From positions 76,803,268-76,867,267 of the forward strand of contig OY744606.1 in assembly GCA_963556255.1 (NCBI GenBank): DNA of 64,000 nucleotides, read 5' to 3'. This document shows positions 11,000 to 23,673 of this stretch, one piece after another. How positions within the stretch are numbered: position 1 is the stretch's first letter; the number at the start of each line of letters is the position of its first letter. Under the pieces are notes generated by a model, which did no database searches, was not told the origin of the DNA, and was given only the letters and a program-made list of their open reading frames with translations. The DNA is from Allolobophora icterica. Its lineage: Eukaryota > Annelida > Clitellata > Crassiclitellata > Lumbricidae. A program made the translations under genes and the position numbers.

Positions 11000-12660
11000 T
11001 CATACCGCTGTTTAATTTTTAGGGCATATCGTTGATTTACACGCAAACGAGTTTGGTGAGGGTTGCCCACAGAAATTTTAAGTTATAAGATGGCTGCGGG
11101 GATGACACCGTGAAAGCAAACTAACAAGGGCAGGTACAGGAAAGCCTGAGTGAAAATGTTGTCAACAAATGTGGGACAAAGACTAGAGATTGAGAAGTCA
11201 GGTAACAAAGCGAATGACGAAAACAAGGTCAACGTGACTCTGTCTGCACTGAATCGATCCGGACGGAACAAGGTTGTTGTTCCTTCTTGCGCTTGTCAAA
11301 CGCTGGGGGGGGGGGCTGCTGATCCAAGGATCCTTCAAGCAGCTGCGACCTAATGCAAATGAAGGGAGCTCATTGTTTTCAGTGGCTGACTACTGGCTCT
11401 TCCTCTGTCGCTGGTGATGAATGAGCATGAACCGCCTGCGCTCAAAGAAGAATACCCTGCCACTATGTCCAAAACATTTGATGGGACTATGGGTCCCACT
11501 GTGGGCCCCACATATGCGTCCATATATGGGCGTGTTAGCAGGGGAAGAACTGGTTATTTTGCTGAGTAGATGAGTTCTGAGTATGTTCGGTGTGAAATTG
11601 TTAAGTTTGTACGGTCGGAAATAAGTGAGTTGTACGTAACATATGAAATAGTTGAGCTTTAGGCATGCAGATATGAATAGGGTGCTGATAATTACAGGAA
11701 GTAAGTGTGATACGTATTTGAACAGTTGAGGTCAACAGCAGAAGAACCAATGAAGTCAATTTTCAAGTCCAGTGGATATAGTTCTTTCAAATGGACTTAA
11801 CTATATCTGATTCTCTGCCATCTACCATTATCTAAACCTCATCCGGAAAAACATTTGGACTCCATGATTCCATTTGACAAGGTCATTTGACAACTAAATC
11901 CACTTAACGTGAAACAGTTCGAGTGAAGGTTAACAACATTTATGCCATGTTTATTATTCATTAATTTATTTATCATATTTCATTCATTGTTTATTATGTA
12001 TATATGGCAATTATTGTAATTGTAATAATGACAATTTGTGTAGCTACTAGCCTACTACTAGGGTTCTTTACTTCACATGTTGTTATTTAAAGTAGCTTCT
12101 CCTTTTACTAAATTATATACACGTACTTGCTAGAGTCTGTATTTCAAAAAGTACCTCAAAGATGATGGGGTTATTCGATTACTTTCGAAGGTTCTCGGTG
12201 TAATTAGCGGAGCGTGTTCGATGTCTAGAATAATTGCAGCGAAAAGGCGTTCATAACAAAGGGCGATCGTTTATTTGCATAATGGTAGATGATGGACAAT
12301 TATGATGTCCGCGTCGCCAGCATTGATTGTTTTGGTGGACGAGAAATGCGAACGATAGTTTGGCATTGTCTAGCGCAGGGTGCCGCGTTTGCCGGAACGA
12401 TGCTTTATACTTGATTTATTGGAATATTACTACTCAGTAGAGTAATGCAGTGGAAAGTGAAATAAATTTTACTGGTACATTCCAAAGGACGTGGAGGAAA
12501 AATATTGACCCACACCACAAGATAAGCTATTCACAGTTTAAAATCAGTGTTGACTCTACGTGCAGTGAAAATACTAGACCAGTGAGATGAGACAATGAAA
12601 ATACTAACACGATGAAAATGCTAAGATGTCAACATATTATACGACAAAAAACAATATGCG
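11000..12660. other. Unique-looking DNA, no gene recognised
   Basis: Moderately AT-rich, with no repeat family, long ORF or convincing splice-bounded frame that I can identify. A run of nine G at 11305 is the only simple feature. Confidence 0.4.
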
Positions 12661-12667
12661 CAATATC

Positions 12668-12916
12668 CAGGGCTGTAGTCGAGGGTATACGCGGGTATAC
12701 AGCGTATACTTACCTCTGTAGAGACCTGAGTAATGACTAAAAAAAAGGTCATCAACTTTTTCAGAGACGAAATCGTAAAAAGTCAGAAAATTTAAGGGAA
12801 TTTGTGAAAAGTCTGAAATTTTTCTTAGACGAATTCCTAAAAAAAGGTCTAATTTTTTGTACGCCGCTGGTCACCGGTAGCGTATACTCGCCTCAAATTT
12901 TACCACTACAGCCCTG
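12668..12916. mobile_element. hAT-type MITE, CAGGGCTGTAG family (copy 2)
   Basis: 249 bp with the same ends and the same gagggtatacgcgggtatac interior as the copy at 3470. It is flanked by the perfect 8-bp duplication gcaatatc (12660-12667 and 12917-12924). The middle differs, holding aaaaaggtc...gtaaaaagtc repeats. Confidence 0.9.
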
Positions 12917-13884
12917 GCAATATCTCTACAGATAAGCAATAACGAAAATACTAAGATAGCAATGCATTATACAACAAAAAACCTGAGCAAAAACTACAGA
13001 TATACATTAATGAAAACGCGAAGATAGCAACATACATTTTGTTATGTTGCTAAGATAGCAACACAACAAAACAACGGGAGAAAAAACTACAGATACATAC
13101 AACAATGGTGGTTAACTGTTTGTTTTCAACCGCAGATGTCAATGCCCTGATGTAAATCCTGTATTGTTGTCGGTGTCCTGTCTTTGTCTGGGGAGGATAA
13201 ACGATGTGGTTATAGGTCGGCACATGGTCGATTCAGTCTAAGGTCCGGTCATAGGTCTCGGGCAGAAGTAGAGACTGTATTGGTCTTTGTTTTTGGAGAA
13301 AAACAATGTGGTTACGGCGCATGGAGGATTGTTTTGAGCGCTCGCATCACGCATTCTGAGCCGACGGTTTTGTTTAAGGACCGGGGCCCTGGGGCAAGTG
13401 CTTAATGCATAATTATCTCTTCTTGGATACACCTTCCCTTAAACTCCGATGACAGGGACCTGACTAACTGGCTGACTGACTGACTCTCTGAATGACTGAC
13501 TGAATGACTCAGACTGATGTACTGAATATCTTCCTGCCTGGCTGGATGAATAACTGACTTCGACCGACCTGTCTCAATGATTGGCTGGCTGACCGAATAA
13601 CCTAGTGACTGAATGCAGGGTTTGTTGGCTGGCTGAGTGTTCTTATTGTTGTTATTGTCTTTGGTTTTGCCTGTGAGGAATAGGTGGGTTGCTCTGTTTT
13701 ATTGTGAAGGGGGAGGGGTGAGGCAGACGCCTGCCTTTGTATTAGGACTATAGTCTGTGATTCATTTGGTTGTAGTCAGTGCATGGAAGGAAGGAATGAA
13801 TGAATGTACGATCGAACAAAGGAGGAATCATTCACTTGGTTTAAGCAAAAGTCCATGTTGGCAGAGACCATGTTTCTTGTCCTT

Positions 13885-14160
13885 TGGAACTCCAAAAGGT
13901 GTTTGTTGGAATGTTTGTGCTTTGTGTTGGAATGTTTGTGCTTTGTGTTGGAATCTTTGCACTTTGTGTTGAAATCTTGGCACTTTGTGTTGGAATCTTG
14001 GCACTTTGTGTTGGACTCTGCACTTTGTGTTGAAATTTTTACACTTTATGTTGGAATCTTGGCACTTTGTGTTGAAATCTTTGCACTTCGTGTTGGAATC
14101 TTGGCACTTTGTGTTGGAATCTTTGCACTTTGTGTTGGAATCTTGGCACTTTGTAGAACT
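13885..14160. repeat. ~20/21-bp minisatellite
   Basis: About thirteen copies of tttgcactttgtgttggaatc with ctttg/cttgg alternation. Confidence 0.93.
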
Positions 14161-14594
14161 GTGTTAGGAATTCCAAAGCTTATTCAACTTGAACTAGAAT
14201 GTCAGTGTCGGATGAAAGCGCGTGACAGTCTGTATTATGTCATCAGTTTTTTAGCCAGAGCTTTTTTTATAACAGAATATAAAGATCTGCGTCCTAGAGG
14301 GGTTAGTTGGGGGTGGGAGGGAAGAGAGGGTGATACTTTATCGAAAGTGCAAAACACAGAACCGCAGCAGTCCAAGAGTACAATGCCTATTTCAACCTCC
14401 CAGTGGTTCTCATTTAGTGACATCGGAAGGAGGGTGGCCTAAACTGGTTAGATGACACAGTGTTAGGCCTACTTGGAGATACCTATTCCATGTCCTAACC
14501 AACTAGACGTCACTGTTATTACCCGCGCTGTATACAAGGCACATCTGTGGCAATTATGCATCACTGCCTTTTGGAAAATCTTTAAATGTAATGT

Positions 14595-14735
14595 ACATGT
14601 AAATCTCTGAAATTTCTCAGCGCCACACGAAAGCCACGTCAGGGAGACCAGCTTATTCACCGGCGCTATATCAAATCAAGTCCGCAATAGCCAGGCTTCG
14701 TTGTCCGTTCCAGTGCCAGGTCAGAGTCCAGGGAG
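14595..14735 (-). mobile_element. Short interspersed 3' end, family E
   Basis: gtaaatctctgaaatttctcagcgccacac, then gaccagcttattcaccggcg. The family has no recognised tRNA head here. Confidence 0.5.
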
Positions 14736-15069
14736 GTCAAGCTATTTATTGATTTATCTACTACACAAAAATTTGACTTGCTAACTTTCTATTTTCATTT
14801 GAATAGCTTGGTACAGTCCAACCTATGTTTCATAAAGCAAAGCCTGAATTTGAAATGGATTTAAAGCACTTATAATATGCATGAAGTCAGTAATTTAAAT
14901 CTGAGGCATGGATTAAGTTCGCTAGGGGCCAAGACTGATTTTAAATGCTGTTGCCTATATCACAGTATTTAAATTCAGTCCCTATTCCCGTCTTATTACT
15001 ATTCAATCGGTCACGTGGTTTCCTCTCTCTGGGCGTTGCTAAAACTGAAACTGTACTTATGCACTTGTG

Positions 15070-15073
<4 letters not shown>

Positions 15074-15123
<50 letters not shown>

Positions 15124-15600
15124 TTGTGCATGGGGTAGTTACGTACATCTGTGTTTGTGTTTGTGTCTGTGTTTGTATGTATGTATGTTTGGATGTATGT
15201 AGGAATTGTCTTGTCTTGTTGTGTCTTGTCTTTAACCAAACGTAGGATTGACTGCACCACAACAATTGGATGTAGGAATGTGTGTGTGTTTGTGTGTTTG
15301 TGTAAGTTTGTATGTAGATATTTGTGTATCTGAGCATATGTACATGACTACATGTATGCATATATGTCTGTCTGTCTATATGTATGTATGTATGGATGTA
15401 GGTCTTTACATTTTATATATTCATGCCTGCATGTTTGTCTATTCACGTACTATATATATTATATGTCATATATTACATATATTATATTTAACAGAATACA
15501 AATATATCATATATTATATTACATCATAATTAACAGAATTGTGTGTGTGTGTGTGTGTGTGTGTGTTTGTGTGTGTGTTTGTGTGTGTAAGCGTAGATGT
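15074..15600. repeat. (AT)n and (GT)n tracts
   Basis: (AT)n at 15074-15111, TG/TATG-rich DNA, an AT-rich stretch at 15440-15530, then (GT)n at 15540-15590. Confidence 0.9.
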
Positions 15601-15654
15601 ATCAGAGTATGTATGTAGCTCCTTAGTATGGCTTTCAGAAACGCTGGAACTAAG

Positions 15655-15750
15655 CTATCTAAAGTGGTGTGTAGTCATGAACGTAATCTCGTGATTTCTA
15701 CAGCGCCCAAAAAGCGAAATCTCGGGAACCAGCTTAGACAAAACAAAATG
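15655..15750 (-). mobile_element. Short interspersed 3' end, family E
   Basis: cgtaatctcgtgatttctac, agcgcccaaaaagcgaaatc and gggaaccagctta are the reverse of the family E end. Confidence 0.5.
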
Positions 15751-16081
15751 AATAGGGCAGGTAGTAGGGCAAAGAAGGATTTAGGTCAAGATGCGAGGGG
15801 TCAGGCAGGCAGACAGTCAGACGGTTACTAAGGTGGATGGTGTTTAGAGTGGAAGCGTCGTGGGAGGTAATCTTAATCTCGAGATGCGTAGAGGATGTTG
15901 CGTTGTAAGCATTCTAAGGTTATCTGCTATGTGCAGACGTTTAGAGTATCAATGGAGGTTTTTTCTGATCAGCTGATATCTTTGGAATCTTCTGTGATAA
16001 GCCATGTAGTGCTAGGTCGATGCACAGGAATCCAGGCACCCACAGCTGGGTGGCAGTTCCTTAACAGCTTTGGCTGTAGGG

Positions 16082-16225
16082 TGCCCCATAGTCTAGTGCT
16101 TAGCAAGCTGGGCTGTTAATTGAGAGGTCCAGGGTTGAAACCCCGCCAGGGCAACAATTTGCTTTGAAATGTTTGAAATGCGTCCTCTATCCAACTCATA
16201 ATGAGTACACCGACTTTACACTGTA
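16082..16225 (+). mobile_element. SINE-A copy, 3' half replaced by a minisatellite
   Basis: The tRNA-like head (tagtctagtgcttagcaagc, B-box gggttgaaacccc) and body run to gactttacactgtaggtgg, where the 24-bp minisatellite begins. Confidence 0.75.
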
Positions 16226-16235
16226 GGTGGAGACA

Positions 16236-16605
16236 TCATGACTTTCTTGTCCTCATTCCTCGTGACTTTCTTGTCCTCATTCCTCGTGACTTTCTTGTCC
16301 TCATTCCTTGTGACTTTCTTGTCCTCATTCCTTGTGACTATCTTTTCCTCATTCCTCGTGACTCTTGTCCTCATTCCTCGTGACTTTCTTGTCCTCATTT
16401 CTTCTGATTTTCTTGTCCTCATTCCGTGTGACTTTCTTGTCCTCATTCCTCGTGACTTTCTTGTCCTCATTCCCGTGACTTTCTTGTCCTCGTTCCTCGT
16501 GACTTTCTTGTCCTCGTTCCTCGTGAATTTCTTGTCCTCATACCTCCTGATTTTCTTGTCCTCATTCCTCGTGATTTTCTTGTCCTCTTTTCTCATAACT
16601 TTTTC
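16236..16605. repeat. 24-bp minisatellite
   Basis: About fifteen copies of gactttcttgtcctcattcc + tcgt. Because 24 is a multiple of three, both strands stay open for about 150 codons. This is not a gene. Confidence 0.95.
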
Positions 16606-16819
16606 GTGCAGTTTAATTGCGGCCACATATTTATGCCGGTCAGAGCTGACGTTCAGCCAATACACAGGCCATGAAATGGTATTGATTGTTTAAGGTAGGT
16701 GGGTGGATGGTACATGAAGATGTCGATAGATTCGATCAGATACAAGTGACCAAGGAAGACCAATACATAGCATAGGGATGATCGATTATGGTTGCTTCGG
16801 CAGTCGTCTCTTCAGGACA

Positions 16820-16952
16820 GGCATCATCATCATCGCCACCACCGCCATCATCATCACACCACCAGTTCACCACCAGTCCACCACCACCACCTCCACCACC
16901 ACCACCACCACCACCACCACCACCACCACCACCACCACCACCACCACCATTA
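16820..16952. repeat. (CAC)n microsatellite
   Basis: CAT/CAC units, pure CAC at the end. Confidence 0.95.
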
Positions 16953-17203
16953 TCTTATGGGAAATTGCTGCCAGTAGGACATTTTAATGTAACGTGAGAA
17001 AGAAGCATGCAGTTTTGGAGGGGAGGGGGTGAAATGATACCTAACATATTGTAAATGAACAAAAAAGTTCATTAGCTGGAATGTTTTATTCTAAACTTTT
17101 ATTATCAATTATTTTTGTTTTTTTTAAACAAATTTCAAGGTGTTTTTTTATCATCTGGCGTTCAATTGATTTTAAATAAAAGCCTCGTATGAATCTGATT
17201 AGG

Positions 17204-17367
17204 AATGTGTTGAGTGTGAAAAGGGCAGAAGATGAATGAATAGCTGGCAAAGGTTCTGAATGGCTACATGATATCCAGGTTGTGTTCGGACGCGGTGACA
17301 TGCATATGCAAATGTACAAATTTACATATGCAAATATGGCTGATTATAGGATCTAGGGTATCGAGAT
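17204..17367. repeat. 164-bp direct repeat, copy 1
   Basis: Colinear and without gaps against 18026-18189, about ten substitutions. Contains ATGCAAAT octamers inside an inverted catatgcaaat...atttacatatg region. Confidence 0.92.
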
Positions 17368-17690
17368 TGTGTTCTCTGTCTCTGTCTCCCTGTCTCTGTC
17401 TCTCTGTCTCTCTCTATCTGTCTCTCTCTCTGTCTCTGTCTGCCTGTCTCTCTGTCTCTCCCTCTCCTCTCTGTCTGTCTGTCTTTTTTGTCAGTTTTTG
17501 TGTCTCTTTCTTTTTCTTGTTCTCTTTCTCTGCCTGCATCTGTGTGTGTGTATCTTTGACTGTGTTTGTGTGTCTGTCTCAATATGTTATTCTCTGTCTG
17601 TCTATCTGCGGGGTGTGTTTGTCTGTCTTTGTCTCTTTCTATCTGTCTGTCTGTCTCTCGCAGTCTCTGTCTCTCACTTTCACTGCACTC
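17368..17690. repeat. (TCTG/TCTC)n pyrimidine-rich tract
   Basis: CTCTGT-type simple sequence. No gene. Confidence 0.9.
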
Positions 17691-18025
17691 ATTGCATATT
17701 TCTGCCCTCAGTCGAAAACGTAACAGGATTTTTGCACCTACAGACATGACTGTTTGCTTTTGCTTGCTCCCAGCGAAAAATTCTCACTAAGCCCAACCAG
17801 TAAAGGCCGCTTTTATAGAACTAACACCAGGCAGTTTTATAATAGTTATAATAATAGTAATAATAATAATAGTAATAATAAAATAGTAGTAATAATAATT
17901 ATTTTCTACATTAATGTTAATAGTCAAGTCCCTAAGGGATCCTGTATACCTCGGGGCAAATTTTTTTTAATAATAGTAATAATAGTAATAATAATAATAA
18001 TGATATTAATTATAATTATAATTAT

Positions 18026-18187
18026 AATGTGTTGAGTGTGAAAAGGGCAGACGATGCATGAATGGCTTGCAAAGGTTCTGAATGGCTACATGATATCCAG
18101 GTTGTGTTCAGACGAAGTGACATGCATATGCAAATGTGCAAATTTACATATGCAAATATGGCTGATTATAGGATCTATGGTATCGAG

Positions 18188-18189
<2 letters not shown>
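18026..18189. repeat. 164-bp direct repeat, copy 2
   Basis: See copy 1. This copy is entered from, and leaves into, AAT-type microsatellite DNA. Confidence 0.92.
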
Positions 18190-18672
<483 letters not shown>

Positions 18673-19237
18673 TTTTTCTGCGCTGGATTTCCACGAGTAT
18701 AGGTGCCGTTCCAGGTGTTATTTCGCTCTTTTTAATTAATGTTCAAGGCGCTGAGGGATCCTGTGCTCCTGAGAGCAGAAAAAATAATTAGATTGGAAAT
18801 ATAGATGGAGCCAATTAGTAGGGGCCTCGGTTGACCGTCGTGCTTAGACATGTGGGTCGTGGCTATAAAGGCATACTTATCCAACTGTGTGTGCTTGCAT
18901 ATATTGGTAATAATACACTCGTTTATTAGAATCAGGATGACACACCGCAATCTGGTACATTATCTTTTGTTTGGGCTGGGATAATGTAGTCTCAGTCTGG
19001 CACGTATACATAAATGCATAATTAAGTACATGTATGTATAGGGTGTCAGGAGTGGGTATTAGTTATGGATTATGATAAATATATATAAACATACATACGT
19101 GTATATACATACATGCATTATATTCAAACACATGCATTGATTCATACGTACATTCATCTGTCCATACATACAATGTCTCTGTATTTTGATATTGTACTTA
19201 CAAAGTTCAGATGTGCAAACACGACCATGCAATGGAA

Positions 19238-19400
19238 CATCGATGACGCTGAGCAATTGTGAGCGAAGAACTTGCTCAAGGTCCATACACAGTAATATAT
19301 CACCTGAGTGGAGACTCGAACCTGTACTCTCCGAGCATGTATGTTTAAGTCCCTGAGGTATCCTTCAATGCCTAGTGTTCTAACCAATCGGCCACTGTAT
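19238..19400 (-). mobile_element. SINE-C copy
   Basis: gctgagcaattgtgagcgaa, gagactcgaacctgtactct and gttctaaccaatcggccact match the family in order. The (CATA)n tract follows it. Confidence 0.7.
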
Positions 19401-19449
19401 ATTCACGTGTACATACATCCATCCATACACGCAAATACATGCATAAACA

Positions 19450-19565
19450 CACACACATACATACATACATACATACATGCATACATACATACATACATAC
19501 ATACATACATACATACATACATACATACACACATACATGCACACATACATGCACACATGCAAACA
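19450..19565. repeat. (CATA)n microsatellite
   Basis: About 100 bp of CATA with ACAC variants. Confidence 0.95.
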
Positions 19566-19994
19566 CACCGATGTCCAGAGGTATGGAATAGTACACAAGA
19601 GTTAGGTAAACATTTTTTCCTAGGCTATAATTATGCAGAAGTACGACTCGCTTATGCAGGAAAAGTTGGCCTAAAGCAATGCCAAAATTGAAAAACTCAA
19701 AAAAAAACAAATGCACCGACCACGGATGACGAAAGCAGGTTCTAAAAGTAAGAACAGGTCATCGACAAAAGGGGTTTTGACAAAGGGAGGAAAAACTCGA
19801 CTGGTCGGTTGATAGAGTGACAAGAAAAAGGTCCAGCAGAACCCAGATCCAAGGTTCAGTCTAAGCAGAAATGAAACGCAAATCCCTGTTCATGTGGCTT
19901 CTCCTCCTCAAACTAAAGGGTCTTTTGAGTTAGAGTATATCTCTTCTGCAGACTGAAGGATCTTTTGGATAACAGTGCATCTCCTCAGAGTAAA

Positions 19995-20542
19995 GAATTT
20001 ATTGTATTGTATTTAAAGATTTCTGAAGTGCCTCTAGTAGGGTGAACTGTTCAGAGGCGTTCTCAGTGCACAAGGCCAAAAGAGAAGAAATAAGTCTTAA
20101 GGAAAGCAAAAGAGGAATAGAGGTTACCTACTGGAATTTGAGAACGAGTAGGAGACAGTGCATTCCAGAGAGAGGGACCAATTGAGACAAAAGACCAGGT
20201 CTGTGATGTATGTGTGTATGCATTTGCCTGATTATGGCTATATGTAATATTGTTTTGTTTCAAATTATACCCATGTGTGCCTGGGTGTGTTGTTTCTTTT
20301 TCATTCCAATGATGAAGAAACTCAAAACTCAAAAGTTCATTTACCAACGTCAACCAAGTTTTGGTTCCTGAGAAATTTGATCCCAGAATTTTAGTTTTGC
20401 AAATGTACTGATGATTTTTATCATTGTAGACTGAGTGGTTATCAGTTAGGGCACGGTAGTCGAAAAATGGTGAGAGTGCTGCGCAGTGTGGGAATTGTAG
20501 AAAAAAGACTGTGGGGTTGAACATTTTATCCATATTTTGCAA
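19995..20542 (-). pseudogene. LINE remnant: C-terminus of reverse-transcriptase ORF plus 3' end
   Basis: The - strand frame ends with TSQTWSFVSIGPSLWNALSP, then a stretch SSFAFLKTYFF before the stop. This is the usual C-terminal signature (F-S-x-x-GP-x-LWN-x-LP ... SFK-x-x-LKT-x-LF) of CR1/L2-type non-LTR retrotransposons. The following 3' sequence (gcctctgaacagttcaccct and agaggcacttcagaaat) resembles the SINE-B 3' end. The rest of the ORF is missing. Confidence 0.65.
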
Positions 20543-20544
20543 AC

Positions 20545-21533
20545 TAATGTCAACGAAAATTGAAAGCAGCTGATTTCAACACTAGCAGTTTTGCAAGTCA
20601 GACTCGAATCAAAATCAATTCCTTTGTTAAGAAAATTCAAAAATGCATACATGATACACTATGGCAATTTCTTCTCTTTGTCAGAGACTCGGAGTCAAAT
20701 AATGCTAAATCACACTAACACAACTGAGGGGGTTTGAAACGATCCTGCTGGTGTGTGCAATGAAGACTTAACTGTGGGGTTCCCGCCCCCCGACAATTCC
20801 CACCCTGAGTGGTCTCTTTGGAAATCTTTAAAACATTGTCAACCTATGCTATGAAGGAATGGGAAACAGTAGCCGATTGGTTAGACTGTTCCTTTTAGGT
20901 ACCTTTAATTGAATAGGTGTATATATGTGTGTGTTTGTGTGTTTGTGTGTGTGTATACTAGTTGTTTAAACATGTTTTAAAAACGTGGAAAAGGCGATCA
21001 GAATGAAAGCAAGTTTTTGGCATGCGCTGCCTAAGTAAATTGACCCGTTTTAACCCTGTTGAGCTCATTTGTTTCAGCATGTTGGTCACCTAAGTAAATT
21101 AGTTTAAGCCCGTTTTAAGCCTTTAGTTTAGAAGAGCTGCCTATTAAACGGTATATTTAAATGTACGTTGAGTTAAGTTTGAAACAACGAACGTCCGTTG
21201 GAATCTCGCCAACGATGTTCTGTTGTATGGTCGTGTAAGTGCACTTCTGAACTATGGAAGAAGGATGATCTCAGAATATATTTGCATTGTATTGTTTGTG
21301 TATGTGACAGTCGCTGTAAGATGGTAAGCCATTTGTCACTTGCGTAACATATTGCGTAACATAATGTGCTTTTATCAACTTGGCTGTCAAAAGGACAAGC
21401 AGCTGCTTCTGTGGTTTGGATTTTTGTAAGTGAGGAGCAGAAATCACGCTACAATGCGATCATGTAACACGCCTTATTGATCTTATAGATTCTCTGTACT
21501 GCCTTCGGCGGGAGGGGCAGCCTATTAGGGCGC

Positions 21534-21535
<2 letters not shown>
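20545..21535. other. No feature recognised
   Basis: Contains only a short (GT)n at 20930. Similarly featureless stretches are 2740-3280, 3760-4340, 7700-8150, 12920-13880 (apart from gactgact-like runs at 13450-13600), 37225-37980, 41100-41790, 60080-61300 and 61720-62400. Confidence 0.4.
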
Positions 21536-21536
<1 letters not shown>

Positions 21537-21580
<44 letters not shown>

Positions 21581-21602
21581 TTATATATATATATATATAT
21601 AT
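21537..21602. repeat. (AT)n microsatellite
   Basis: AT with one short break. Confidence 0.95.
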
Positions 21603-22249
21603 GCATAAAACACGGAGGCAATGTTTCCTGATATATATACATACATGTAATCATGTATGCATGTATTTACTTATGCAAGTATGTACTTATTTATATTTAT
21701 ACATATTTATGTATGGCTGCAGTATGTATGCAAATATGTAGGCCAGTATATATATAAGTATATATATATACATATATTAAATGCACGTATCTTAATAATT
21801 CTATGGCACCATTTAAGCACCTCGCAAATGTGCTTCTGGCTATCTAATGCGTGTATGTACGTGCCTACGTATGTACGTATGTACATACATTTATGTGTGC
21901 ATGCAAGACATACCAATGACTAACAACTGGACTATGGCATACACTTGCTTTCAAACAAAACTCTTATCAGGATCAGTGGGTCATCATCATCCTTATCATC
22001 GTCGTTATCACTAACATCGATGATAATCACCATGGTCGTCGTCATCATCATTAATTGGATCTTGATGCCAGGCTGATCTCGGTCCCGTATGGTCATCTGT
22101 CAAGTGAAGTGCCTTCGTTCATCTCGTTTAAAGTCGGATGGGTCTTTGTGAAGTCTTCTTTGTGCATCCAACCGTTCTGTGAAGGGCTTGGCACCAGTCT
22201 TAACATCTCTCCATGCGTACAAACAACCATTGCTCGACGACTTTGATTT

Positions 22250-22406
22250 TAGACTCTCGTTTCATTTGAAGTTGTCATGTCATATTATTATTGTTATGAC
22301 TTTGATTTTAGACTACTGTTTATTTGAAGTTGTTATGTCATAAATTTTATTATTATGACTTATGATAGACTACTGTTCATTTGAAGTTGTCATGTCATGT
22401 CATGTC

Positions 22407-22444
<38 letters not shown>

Positions 22445-22452
22445 ATTGTGGT
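22250..22452. repeat. ~60-bp tandem repeat then (TTG)n
   Basis: Three copies of a unit with ttttagactactgtttattt and gaagttgtcatgtcat, followed by (TTG)n at 22408. Confidence 0.8.
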
Positions 22453-22784
22453 TGTTGTTAGGCATTTATTAAGTGCCACTATCTAATGACCCAATCAATC
22501 AATCAATCAATAGATTTTGTTATTGCAATGATATACCAATGTTGAACTGATGTGAGGCCCAGAAGGGATGAAAATCCTGGTAATAGGGAAACCCAATTTT
22601 GTCAGTTGATTACGTTGAAGATAGAGGTTCGATTGAGAGACTCATTGGTAGGCTTAACTAAGTGATTAAGCATACAATTACGGTGCACAGTATTTTGCTA
22701 ATGAACATTTTAGTCTTAGGTTAAAAGTTGTAAGACGGCATGGAAGCCAGTTTAAATCAGTTCCATGAATTGTTATTGAATTGT

Positions 22785-22950
22785 CAATGGCACTGAACAG
22801 TCGTGAGTGAAGGACTTGCTCAAGGTCCTCTACACAGCAGCCATTCCCCTGAGACATTACTTTGTAGGGACTTGAGAAAGTCGAACACTTACACTCCACA
22901 TTACAAGGCGAGTGATCAACCAATCGGGTACAGTGTGCCACTTGGAAATA
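22785..22950 (-). mobile_element. SINE-C copy, diverged
   Basis: Sequence similar to other C copies: cgtgagtgaaggacttgctc, ending gtgatcaaccaatcgggtac. Confidence 0.6.
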
Positions 22951-22955
22951 TCGAA

Positions 22956-23020
22956 CGTATTCATTCATTCATTCATTCATTCATTCATTCATTCATTCAT
23001 TCATTCATTCATTCATTCAT
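22956..23020. repeat. (ATTC)n microsatellite
   Basis: About 16 units directly next to a SINE/LINE-type 3' end. Confidence 0.95.
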
Positions 23021-23095
23021 TTAGTCAGAGGATTTATATAGTGCCCCTCCAAGATGCCTACTCAGAGGTGCTCACAGTCCAACTCTGGCAATAAG
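23020..23095 (-). mobile_element. 3' end fragment of the SINE-B/LINE tail type
   Basis: After (ATTC)n: gatttatatagtgcccctcc, then ctactcagaggtgctcacag. The same arrangement as at 8996, with the tetranucleotide acting as the element's A/T-rich 3' tail. Confidence 0.62.
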
Positions 23096-23174
23096 GAACA
23101 GTTTCAGATGCTTGTAGAAGGTGTTTGCAGATTCCTTAGTAAAAGAACATGTAGCTCTGAAGATGGGAAGTTGC

Positions 23175-23262
23175 CACATGCTCTCGTATGCCGAGGCTAA
23201 GAAAATGAAGTCACTATCACTTCATCACCATGGGCTAGCCTAAGCGACTGCTCTTCTACTCT
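23175..23262 (+). mobile_element. SINE-A 3' fragment
   Basis: Matches only the 3' end: atgccgaggctaagaaaatg, then ctagcctaagcgactgctct. Confidence 0.7.
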
Positions 23263-23494
23263 GGCTGATTTCTGTGACAGGTCACGTTCAGTGTTTGGAT
23301 GTGAGCCACGTTTACGTGGTTCGATTGTAAAGAGTGGCTGGTGTGAGCTGACATGATGCTTTGGTGTGTTCCTTGGTGTTCCTTGGTTGCTGGTGAATGG
23401 ACAAATATTGGACCAGGTTGTTCTTTTCTCAGATACCCTGATGGTGACCCCTCGCCCCTTCCTTTGGTCTCTTCCTTTCAACTGCGCCATCTAC

Positions 23495-23673
<179 letters not shown>

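Noticed and set aside
13885..14160. Regular short repeats that could suggest a CRISPR array
   Set aside because: There are no unique spacers between repeats, and the genome is eukaryotic. The same holds for 42893-43272 and 28680-29000.
16216..16693. ~150-codon ORFs on both strands with 8-residue repeats
   Set aside because: A 24-bp minisatellite keeps every frame free of stops; no start context or homology.
20063..20542. 159-codon - strand ORF as a host gene
   Set aside because: Its end carries the LINE C-terminal signature and is followed by a retroelement 3' end, so it was called a LINE remnant.
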